From contig NC_035436.2 in the NCBI RefSeq assembly GCF_002127325.2, positions 105,857,591-105,921,590 on the forward strand: DNA of 64,000 nt. Direction: 5' to 3'. Position 1 is the first letter of the stretch. Each line of letters begins with the position of its first letter. The stretch is from Helianthus annuus. Lineage: Eukaryota; Streptophyta; Magnoliopsida; Asterales; Asteraceae. The notes beneath the pieces are model-generated. The model was not told where the DNA came from. It saw nothing but the letters and a program-made list of their open reading frames with translations, and did not search any database. Positions 34,701 through 45,366 of the stretch are shown here, piece by piece. A program made the translations under genes and the position numbers.

Positions 34701-36097
34701 TGGCCCTTCCGCAACATTTCTGAGCCTTCAAGAAAGAGGTGATGCCAACCACAGCACCACTCTTGTCGCTTTGAACTTCGAGAGGTTCTTGACCAGAACG
34801 AGGAATGCGAACAATCTTTTCTTTGCATAGGATTTCTGCTTGCTGTTGCTGCTGGCGATTCCGATTTGCAGGCCGTGGGCTCCTGAATCCTTAGCTTCAT
34901 GGCCCATCTTGAGACACCCCTGGCAACGTCCGCTTGTTGCACTATCCACCGTGGTGTCTGTTGCATTAGTTACACATTGGGTGAATTCCCCGATATCCAC
35001 CCTGCCCCTGACCACCAGAAGTTGGCTGACTCGGCTCTGGTGATCACTATTCTTGCGCTGCTGCTGTGCTTGAGACCGAACGGTAGCTGAACCCTTGCTG
35101 GAATACCCATCCCATTTCCGCTTGTTGTCACTAGGAGTAGCGGGAGTAGCAGTAGTGATAGCGGTAGTAATAGTGCTGATACAACTAGGCAGCCTGTTCT
35201 GTTCCACTGCCTGATCCGTGAGGCGATGAGCAAGACACTGGATGTCTTGGATATTGTCGAGGTTAGCCAATGTAGCATGGCTCTGAATTTCTGAGGCTAG
35301 ACCCTTGAGGTACTGGATGTCTTGGATATTGTCGAGGTTAGCCAATGTAGCATGGCTCTGAATTTCTGAGGCTAGACCCTTGAGGTACAATTCGATACGC
35401 TTGCTTGGAGGGTCCACCGTGGTTGAACACAAGATGGCCAGTTCGTTCGACCGTTTCGTATAAGCTTCAATTTCTGACCCCGTCATTTTCAAATGGTAAA
35501 GCTCCACTTCCAACTTGTGGATGTCATCACGCGTGCAGTATTCCCTTTTAATGTGTTCTTTGAATTCGTTCCAGGGAGTGGCGTTAGCAGCTGCCAACCC
35601 TAGTATCTGTACTTGCGCGTTCCACCAGGTTAGCGCGATTCCTTCCAAAGTACCAGTGGCGTACTTGACCCTGCGAGCCTCAGGGCATTCACCCATCTCG
35701 AATACTGACTCGAGCTTCCCAAACCAATGGAGTAGTCCCACTGCTCCTTCTGTGCCACTGAATGTGCTTGGACGACAGTCCATGAAGTTCTTGAATGTGC
35801 AGACAGGTTGCTGTGTGTTCTGACCCGTTGCGCGAGAAAGATAGGTCAAGGTTAAGCGCGAGAGTTGGGTCACGAGGGTAGGATCTAACATCCTAGGATA
35901 GGTTTGGAATTGCAGGTTATACCTCCTGCTTGTGCGGCTGCAAGCGCCGCATCAACTTGTTCGTTAATGAGAGCCGTCAACTGGGCTTGAGTCATGTTAA
36001 CACGTCCAGACATGATCGAACAGTAAAGGTAGCATAAGTATGAATGGTTCGCGAGTAGTGCGATGACAGAAAAGTGTAGGCTCATAGGTGATCTCAA
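31738..36097 (-). pseudogene. Element E gag-pol, full-length layout but broken
   Basis: E shares with D the missing protease site, the frameshift before RT and the compensated RT lesion, so these predate their duplication. It has in addition RT, RNase H with DLELGAVV, the IN finger and D, D, E residues, and the chromodomain-like tail [21 protein letters not shown] one-base insertion near 32145 puts the tail in another frame (31738-32343). In gag a 75-bp in-frame tandem duplication (35236-35385) repeats YLKGLASEIQSHATLANLDN and five more residues; D lacks it. The final residues DDVTPQENQ are read through the purine tract into the LTR, as in E1. Confidence 0.9.
35236..35385 (-). repeat. 75-bp in-frame tandem duplication in E gag
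   Basis: Units 35236-35310 and 35311-35385 differ only at the first base. The corresponding D sequence has one unit, which accounts exactly for the 25-residue difference between the two gag frames (387 and 362 residues). It arose after D and E separated, or was lost from D. Confidence 0.92.
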
Positions 36098-36333
36098 GCA
36101 GTATCAAGTAGTGAGCAAAGTAATGTAAGCATACTACGAGCAAAGTTCTATGCAATTCTAGCATGTAGGCAATAAACATAAACCTTATTACCTAGGATGT
36201 CGAGTCTTGCACGTGGAGCGCAGCGTCGTTGTGGATCGTTGAGAGCACTGTCCTGGTTATAGTCTGGTTTTAATAAAAACGTTTTCCCATATTAAAACCA
36301 AGTTCTCTATAACCAATGGCTCTGATACCAATC
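36098..36333 (-). other. Element E leader and primer-binding site
   Basis: Near-identical to the D leader. The primer-binding site is 36313-36330 on the minus strand, 3 nt from the LTR. Confidence 0.88.
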
Positions 36334-39041
36334 TGTCACACCCCCAAAATCCACCTGCGGAGTATCACCGCTTGGGAGCGTGACTGACCAGGATCAAGCC
36401 ACCAATCATATCGAACATGTAATTAATGTCAAGTATAATAAATGTAAACCAATCATTCAATACGATTGATGTTCCAACAAAACATAGTTTAAGTAGCGGA
36501 AGCGTAACAATGAGAATCCAATGTATGTAAATAGTTCAAGTGTTGTAAGTGCAACATAACATCCACGATCCAAGCTCCACAACGACCTGCTCCTCCCTGT
36601 GCAAGCTCCATATGTACCTAATGTCCTGCAAGGCATGCAGCAGAGAGTCAACAACTAGTTGAGCGAGTTCACAGTTAACAGTTCAGTAATAGTATAGTGT
36701 GAGTGGTAGTATGTTCGTTCGTTATGTCACGTATCGTATTAGTTTCCATCGCGGCCTCCCAGGCAGGTATGCGAAGACATTAGGGGGTGTTCATCCCGAG
36801 TATTCTAGACTAGGTTTATCTGTATCGCGGCCTCCCAGGCAGGTGTGCGAAGATTAGTAAATTTCAGTTCGCGGCCTTCCAAAGGCAGGTGTGCGAAGTC
36901 AGTCATAATATCGCGGCCAACCCTTGGCAGGTGTGCGAAGATCAGTTCAATAAGTGTTACTAGTCTAGTCATAGTTCAATCAGCGGAGTATGTACAATAG
37001 TTCATCAAATCACATCACTACGTTCCAGTATAGATAAGTACTAGTAAATAATCAAATCCCATTCCCACCCTGGGAACCCCATGCCTTGGCTGTGTGAACT
37101 CACCTTGGTTTGCTCGGTATGCTATGCTCTAGGGTTTATCAAACGTCTAAGTCCGTTACACACGACCTAGGATATGTTGCATATGATACGAAGTGAGTAT
37201 TTTACTTTCAATTACGTTTACAACTCTTTGGTGTTCAAACAGTAACATGCGGTAACGTATCACACAATAATATGCAGTATCATTCCGTAATACGTAACAT
37301 CATATCAGACAGTATCACATAATCGTATACAGTAGTGAACAGTAGCATGCAGTAGTATGTGGTTCTTCTCACGAAGTTCTGAACTTGGCACCGATATAAA
37401 CTCAGTCTTTTCAGACGCTACGACAGTGAATCATGTATGCATATATTTTAAGCTCGGACAACGCATCATACATATGAAATTTGAACACATGAACATCATT
37501 TCATCATACAAACCTTATTCAATAACAGCAAGTAGTGATCATTCTGTAATCGACATATGTCTAAGCATGAAACATCATCTGCTATTAATTTACTATCATA
37601 CCTTTAACATGTCACAGTTATCAATCATTTCACAATACACGTTCGGACCACCTTATACTAATTAAAACTCGGACTACATGTCAAAGCAAGGAACTCGGAC
37701 CTTTGGGATGCTTAAAGTTCGGACAAGAGGTGTGGGGGGGGGGGAAGTCACAAGGTCGGACAAGAGGTCCCCCCTTAAAGCTCGGACTCCCACTATCATG
37801 CTAAGAAAAGTCGGACCATTTGTATGCTCATAAAAGTCTGACTGATAACCTCCTAAAACTCGGACCCTACAACATGCTAATGCTCGGACTAGAACAAGCA
37901 AAGAAACTCGGACCAAGTGTTGTGTATAAAGGTCGGACCACATATTAGCTTAACAAACTCGGACATGGGCTCCTTTTAAAACTCAGACAAGATCCCTTCT
38001 CTTAAAGCTCGGGCCCTTTACTTTAATTTTCAACATTCGGATCATGTTTAATTCATAAAAGTCGGACTACAATCTAGCTAGTAAAAGTCGGGCAGATCCT
38101 TTTTATTTCACAAGAACTCGGACAAGGCTAAATGATGTGAAACTCGGACCTTTGTAAAATCAAAGCTCGGATATAACATTATCACTTAAAAACTCAGACA
38201 ATTACATGCGTGTACTCCAATCTTTGCACAGAATCACACCAATCAGATCAGTTACGTTCTTGTTTCATACGAACAGAAAACCCGAATAATATACTTTGCA
38301 TAACAGGAATCACTTTAACAATTAACAACTTCATCCTATCAAACATATCTTGTCATCAAACAACGATTTCACGAATACTCATTATCATAACACAATAATC
38401 AAGATTCAATTCAGTAAGTACAGGACCATCATATCAAGAACTAGGGTTTGCAAGGATTACAAGAATCAAGAATTGATATCAATCAAATAATCAACAAACA
38501 ATCATTAACAATTACCTTGTGTTGATTCTGGAGAAAATGTGGAAATCGAAAAGTGATGAATAGCTTGCCAATGACGATGGTGATGATGATTGCTAGGAGA
38601 TTAGAGAATGAAGTACGTGCTTTTGGTTTTGTGAAAATGATTAGTGAACAAGAGATTAGGGTTAAGTATAGCTTAAGTTTCACTAATAGCTCTCTACACC
38701 CTTGATTAATATATTTTACAATAGTACACCATCTCAAACAATTTCATAGTTTCACCACCAAGTTTACATATTTGACAAGTTTATTACAATTAACACATAC
38801 CCATGCACAATCACACAAAACACTTCATTGTATCAAAACGCATACAATTCCATAGCATTCAATTGTGCAAATAAACAGCTAAACCCTACATGAACGTGCA
38901 ATAAATGCGAAATAGGAATCTTGGAAATTCGAGTTGTCACATTATCCCCAACTTGAAAGAAATTTTGTCCCGAAATTTAGCATGCGGTTACTGAGGAAGC
39001 TAGGTAAGTTGTATCGTTTACTGGTTTTCCTGGGTGTCACA
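36334..39041 (-). repeat. E 5' LTR
   Basis: 2708 bp, third copy of the family, followed by ATCAA (39042-39046) and B protease. It therefore marks the true right end of the original insertion into B. It holds the hairpin array (36749-36938), the CTCGGAC array (about 37450-38200) and the inner polypurine segment at its right end, where a few bases differ from LTR C. Confidence 0.92.
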
Positions 39042-41947
39042 ATCAACCTCATTCCCTAGTCTTGGGTAGTTTCGACATCGTCATTGGGATGTATTGGTTA
39101 TCCCAACAGTAAGCGGAGATCCTATGCAAAGAGAAGATTGTTTGTATTCCCCGTTCTGGTCAAGAACCTCTCGAAATTCAAGGCGACAAGAGTGGTGCTG
39201 TAGTGGGCATCATCTCCTTCCTTAAGGCCCAGAAGTGTTTGCGAAAGGGCCACACTGCTATGTTAGCACTTGTTACTGACGCATAATTGAGAGAGAAGAG
39301 AATAGAGGATATTTCAGTTGTACGCGACTTTCCTCAAGTGTTTCCTGAAGATTTACCTGCGCCAGGTCGAGCTTCAAATCGAGCTAGCTCCAGGAGCAGC
39401 ACCAACAGCCCGCGCACCGTATCGTTTAGCTCTAACCGAACTGGAAGAACTGTCGAAGAAGTTACAAGAGCTCTTGGAAAAGGGCTTTATTCGTCCAAGC
39501 TCGTCGCCTTGGGGAGCTCCAGTACTTTTCGTGAAAAAGAAGGATGGCACTTTCAGGATGTGCATCGACTACCGTGAACTGAACAAGGTGACGGTGAAGA
39601 ACCGTTATCCTCTTCCACGTATTGACGACTTATTCGACCAGTTGCAAGGGTCGAGTTACTACTCCAAGATAGACTTGAGGTCAGGTAATCATCAGCTGAG
39701 AGTCCGGGATGAGGACGTCTCCAAGACAGCATTCAGAACGCGCTACGGTCACTACGAGTTTCTTGTCATGCCATTTGGGCTTACGAACGCGCCTGCAGTT
39801 TTCATGGATCTAATGAACAGGGTGTGCAAACCCTATCTAGACAAGTTCGTCATGGTTTTCATCGACGACATTCTGATCTACTCCAAGAGTCAGGGGGAAC
39901 ACGAGCAGCACTTACGACTTATCTTGAAACTTCTTCGAAAGGAACAACTGTACGCCAAGTTTTCAAAATGCGACTTCTGGCTTCGTGAAGTCCACTTCTT
40001 AGGCCATGTGGTGAACAGGGATGGGATTCATGTTGATCCATCTAAGGTAGATTCGATCAGGAACTGGCCTGCGCCACGTACACCAACGGAAATACGCCAA
40101 TTCTTGGGTTTGGCGGGATACTACAGACGGTTTATCAAGGACTTTTCAAAGATTGCTCAACCGCTTACACTACGGACACAGAAGGGTGTCACCTACCGTT
40201 GGGGCAACACTCAGGAAACTGCTTTTCAGCACTTAAAGGATAGACTTTGCAGTGCACCTATCCTCTCATTGCCAGAGGGCACGGACGATTTTGTAGTATA
40301 CTATGATGCATCCATCCAGGGTCTTGGATGTGTGTTAATGCAGCGCGACAAGGTCATTGCTTATGCTTCGCGCCAACTCAAGGTTCATGAACGGAATTAC
40401 ACGACGCACGATTTAGAGCTGGGAGCTGTTGTTTTCGCGCTTAAGATATGGCGACACTACCTGCACGGTACCAAGTGCACAAGTTACACCGATCACAGGA
40501 GTCTCGAGCATATCTTCAGACAGAAGGCATTGAACATGCGTCAACGTCGATGGGTTGAGTTACTTAGCGATTACGAATGCGCCATCAAGTACCATCCAGG
40601 CAAAGCCAATGTTGTGGCTGACGCCCTCAGTCGGAAAGACACTTTACCTAGACGCGTACGAGCATTGCAGCTCACCATTCAGTCCAGTCTTCCTGCACAG
40701 ATACGAAATGCTCAGGTGGAAGCATTGAAACTAGAAAACGTCAGGGCTGAAGCCTTACGCGGCTCAAGGCAACGGTTAGAACAGAACGAAGACGGCGCCT
40801 ACTATGTAACAGGGCGTATTTGGGTCCCACTATATGGCGGTTTACGAGAACTTGTGATGGATGAAGCTCATAAGTCTCGCTACTCGGTACATCCAGGTTC
40901 GGATAAAATGTATCACGACATCAGAACTACATATTGGTGGCCTAGTATGAAGGCCCACATTGCAACTCACGTCGGCAAATGTTTGACTTGTGCGAGAGTC
41001 AAGACAGAATACCAGAAACCTTCAGGCCTACTTCAGCAACCCAAGATACCGCAGTGGAAATGGGAAGAAATTTCCATGGATTTTGTTACTGGCCTACCCA
41101 GATCCCAGCGTGGGAATGATACCATATGGGTGATCGTGGATCGACTCACCAAATCTGTACACTTCCTGGCCATAAAGGAAACGGATAAGTTCTCCACTCT
41201 CGCAGACGTTTATCTTAAAGAAGTTGTTTCGAGGCATGGGGTGCCCACCTCCATCATTTCGGATCGGGATGCACGATTCACGTCAGAGCTATAGCAAGCG
41301 ATGCATAAATCTTTCGGCTCACGGTTAGACATGAGCACAGCGTATCATCCTCAGACGGATGGGCAGTCTGAGCGAACGATCCAAACTCTTGAAGACATGC
41401 TTCGGGCATGTGTTATTGATTTCAGCAACAGCTGGGAAAAGCACCTCCCGTTAGTGGAGTTTTCGTACAATAGCAGTTACCACACCAGCATACAAGCCGC
41501 TCCATTCGAGGCATTGTACGTGCGTAAATGCCGGTCACCTCTCTGTTGGGCAGAGGTGGGGGATAGTCAGATTACAGGTCCAGAAATGGTAGTTGATGCT
41601 ACTGAACGAATGGCACCAATACGACAACGCATGGCGGCAGCTCGTGATCGCCAGAAAAGCTACGCAGATAAGCGTAGGAAGCCATTGGAATTTCAGGTCG
41701 GGGACCGGGTTTTACTTAAAGTCTCACCCTGGAAGGGTGTGGTTCGAATTGGTAAACGAGGTAAGCTCAATCCGCGGTACGTTGGACCGTTCGAAATCAT
41801 TGAGAGAATAGGCAAAGTGGCCTACAAGCTAAACCTACCAGCTGAACTCGGTGCAGTTCACAACGTATTTCACGTGTCGAATCTGAAGAAGTGCCTGTCA
41901 GATGAGACTCTCATAATTCCTTTTAAGGAACTCACTATCGACGAGCG
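39042..41947 (+). pseudogene. Element B pol, second copy, protease to start of tail
   Basis: It repeats 24738-25907 and then continues through RNase H (YYDAS, with Tyr for Cys before the catalytic Asp; [14 protein letters not shown]), the IN finger and core. Lesions are a TAA in the WLSQQ segment near 39109, TAA at 39284-39286, the deletion frameshift near 39357 and TAG at 41292-41294 replacing the Trp after FTSEL. The frame runs to ELTIDER, where element F interrupts it at 41948. The last part of the tail and B's 3' LTR are beyond the window. Confidence 0.91.
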
Positions 41948-43585
41948 TGTCACACCCCAACCGATGGCGGAAACATCGGGATGAGACGTACAAACTGTTC
42001 AAAGACATCATAACACTAAATGTGACAATATAATTAAATTTCATTTATTAAAATTGCAAAGTTTCATACAATGTCATATAAAGGAAATAACAAACATTAA
42101 ACATAGTTTATTTCAAGGTGGGTTTCTAAGCCATCCTATTTATTTCTTCAAATCTTGACTTCCTCATCCTGCAGTATGCATTTAAAATAAAGTCAACAAA
42201 ACATGTTGGCGAGTATACAAGTTTAAATATAGTATAATATGTTTAAAATAGTTTAACAAGATCAAATCCACGTGAATACTTGAGTTCATATTAACAGTTA
42301 TACTCGTAACGATGAAATCTATGTGTTCAAACCAAAGTTTAACGCAATTAACATAGCCTAACCCTCGAAAGGGTGGTAACATAGAATAAAAATCCTAACA
42401 ATACCCATAATATTATGGGAGGGGCGTTTCTCAACATACAGCGCTGCCATTGTTAGGGGAGGCTTGCAAAGTTAATGAACACACAGTCATAAATGTTTAA
42501 CATTAGCATAACATGTATAACATGATTCAAATAGATTCACAAAAATGTGGATAGATAGTGCAAAAATGTTTAACATAGTGTTTTTGATATAGGAAATGCA
42601 TACTACACCCAAAAGTGTAAAATGGAAAATGGGTCAAGTATACTCACCTTAGGTTGCGTTGCGTATTTCTTGGAATAATTAAGAATCAGGGAATTCCCCA
42701 AGAGGATGTGCACAAGAGGATTACCCTATTAATTTTGAGTATTTGTTAAATATTGGGAACTTAGAGATTATTTAAATAATCAAGGCATTTATAAAAATAA
42801 TATAAACATGTCTAAAATGATATTCATATGTTTCATTTTTAATATTTGGTAATTAAATGAAATAAATAACAATTCATTTATAAATAAGTGAATAATAAAA
42901 ATTCTAAAATTCTAGATTATATAGATTATTAATTTGTAATATATATTTAAAATAAAAATTCTGTTTTTTTTAAATAAAGTAATAAATAATTAAAGAATAA
43001 TAATTCACATTCAATTAATAATAAAAATTCTGTTATAATAATAATTCTGATTTTATAATTCTGAAAATAATTCTGATTTAAAAATAAATTTCTGATTTAA
43101 ATAAATCAGAAAATAATAATAATTCTGTTTATTATATAAAAAAATCTGATTTAAATAAATTAAACTAATAAATCTGATATATATATATAAAACGTTAATT
43201 CTGATTTAATAAAAACAGAAATTCTGAAATATAAATTCTGAAAATAAATAAAACAGAAATAAAAATTCTGTTATAAAAATTAGATTTCAGATTTTAAAAA
43301 TAAATCTGTTTCAATAATAATAGTAATAATAATACTTATATTAATAATCTGTTTAAATAATATTAATAATTGTATTACTAAATAAATCTGATTATATAAT
43401 TATTCGGATTTAAATAATAATTACTTAATAATATTTAAAACAATGATTCTGATTATTTTGTAAAAAAAATTCTGATTATAAACAAACAGAAATATTAATT
43501 CTGTTTATAAAAATTTCAGAGAAAACAAATATATTAATAGATCTGATTAATAAAAATCCTGAATATATAATAATAATAATTTAAT

Positions 43586-43647
<62 letters not shown>

Positions 43648-43908
43648 TAATATTAGTAATATTAATAATAATATAAAACTGAAACAGAAAAAACGAAACT
43701 GTAATTTATAAAAAAAAAAGAGGGCGGGAACGGTTACCGGACGGCGAAGGGGTACCGGCGGCGAAGGCGGCAGACGGCGGTGGTCCAGTGGTGGTGAACT
43801 CCGGCGGCAAGGGTGGTTTCCGGCGATACGTGTACGAGAGCGAGTCGGGTTGTCGTTTCGGTTGGTTTGCTCGAATGTGAAGAAAAGAATGATGTTGAGG
43901 TGGTATGG

Positions 43909-43916
43909 TTTATATA
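43909..43916 (-). promoter_or_regulatory. TATA box of F LTR
   Basis: TATATAAA on the minus strand, with a G/C-rich leader-like region downstream. It places the AATTCTGATTT array in the transcribed part. Confidence 0.5.
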
Positions 43917-44074
43917 GAGAAGTTGCAGGTCGGTTACGAGTAATGGAAAGTCGGCAGTTTCCGGTAAGCAATTGAAGGGACGAAGAAGACGATCTGTTCA
44001 GGCGGTTACATTTTTAAATTCGCGTCATTAATGTTAGTTTAAATATAAATGTGTCTGGAATTCATAAGAATCAC

Positions 44075-44147
44075 GAAGACAGCCCAGTTGGTTAATGCGC
44101 ATGTCTGCGAACCAGAGGTCGCAGGTTCGAATACGGTCTGTGGCTTC
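44075..44147 (+). ncRNA. tRNA-like or SINE-head-like segment, degenerate
   Basis: It contains an A-box-like GCCCAGTTGGTTAATGCGC and a B-box-like GGTTCGAAT spaced about as in a tRNA, and is followed by a run of ten or more T, the form of a polymerase III terminator. The T stem and acceptor stem do not pair well, so a working tRNA is unlikely. It could be a tRNA pseudogene or a SINE head captured in the LTR. Confidence 0.35.
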
Positions 44148-44732
44148 TTTTTTTTTTAACTATTAGACTAACTAACTGGGTTAGTCACTAACTGAGTTTT
44201 CTAACTCAGTTAGTGCTGCCCTTTGATAAAAGTAACCCAGTTAGCTGATTTAACTGGATTTTCACTAACGGAGTTAGATTAATTAACCAAAATACTCAAA
44301 AATTAATAAAAATCAGTTTTTAACATTTATTAGTTAATTTTAATTATTAATTTACTTATTTAAAATATTAATAAAATAATATAAAAATCATTTTAACCCA
44401 AATTTTGATATTTTTACCGAATTAACGCGTAAATTCCCAATTTTCGTACGGTTTAGGGTAATCTCTTGGCAATGATGAATTTAAGAGCTGAGATAAAGAT
44501 GAGATTTCACTGTTTTTACGTGTTTAACATAGTTTCAACATGTTATCAATTGTTTAGATAATACATAGCATTCAAACACAAATATGAATAAAATCATGCA
44601 TTTTCATTATGATTTCAAGTCTCGAGTACAATTTGGGAATAGAATCAAATACCACAAAGGTACAACTTACAAAAATAGAAAGTACAAGTAGACTTGCCAA
44701 AAATGGAAAGATCGAAAATACGAGGTGTCACA

Positions 44733-45366
44733 GTCTCCCCTACTTTAGGAGATTTCGTCCTCGAAATCTTAAGAAGAAGACTGATTTGTGTTCCCAAACT
44801 TGAAATGAAGATAACGCTCAAATATAAAGTTTCGTTGAAAACGAAAAAGAGTTGTCAACTACCTCTGAGGTAAGGAAATCACCCCTGGCTCATTTGTGAA
44901 GTTGAAAATTCAGAGAAGCTAATCGTCAAGGTAAGGAAATCACTCCTATCTTGATGATATTAGCATAAGATTTAGAACAATCCACATGACACACTTAGTT
45001 AACAAGATTAACGTATCACTGGCATGTGAATAAACATGTCAACCCATCGTGTACCGCAATTGAAAGACTTAACATGACAACTAGAATACGGGCGGCGCTA
45101 CTCCTATAGCACTACGCATAGTGCTATACATGTTAAGGTGTGGGTTAAAAGACAAGTTCATCACATAAGACCAACCCAGTAATCACGAATCCAGTATAAC
45201 ATATTAGTATGCATGTATTAAATTGAAATTATATAACGTACAAATGTAAAACACATGAAAATTTAGATAGCATAAAAAAGATTTAACGTAAAACATAATA
45301 ATTGAGATAACATAAAAAGAGATTTATCATAAAAACATGGATTGTCACGGAACGTAACATAAGACT
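44733..45366 (-). other. Element F polypurine tract and 3' untranslated fragment
   Basis: On the minus strand the hairpin GATTTCG/CGAAATC (44751-44768) is followed by AAGTAGGGGAGAC and the LTR start. The rest to 45366 shows no gag-pol similarity and no ORF of note; near 45105-45135 is an inverted repeat around TATAGCAC/GTGCTATA. It is cut at 45367 by element H. F's coding part is not in the window. Confidence 0.75.

Larger units (their letters stand above)
41948..44732 (-). repeat. Element F 3' LTR
   Basis: 2785 bp bounded by TGTCACACCCCAACC and GAGGTGTCACA; distantly related to the J LTR (same first 25 bp and same purine-tract context). Preceded by GAGCG, the probable target duplication, whose partner would be outside the window. 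About 42740-43690 is extremely A/T-rich, with many AATTCTGATTT-like motifs (42955-43560) and a TAA run (about 43570-43650) that creates a poly-Leu/Ile frame. 43720-43860 is G/C-rich. A tRNA-like stretch is at 44075-44147. Confidence 0.88.

Noticed and set aside
43534..43971. 145-residue minus-strand ORF rich in Leu and Ile
   Set aside because: It is a reading of the TAA microsatellite in the F LTR, not a membrane protein.
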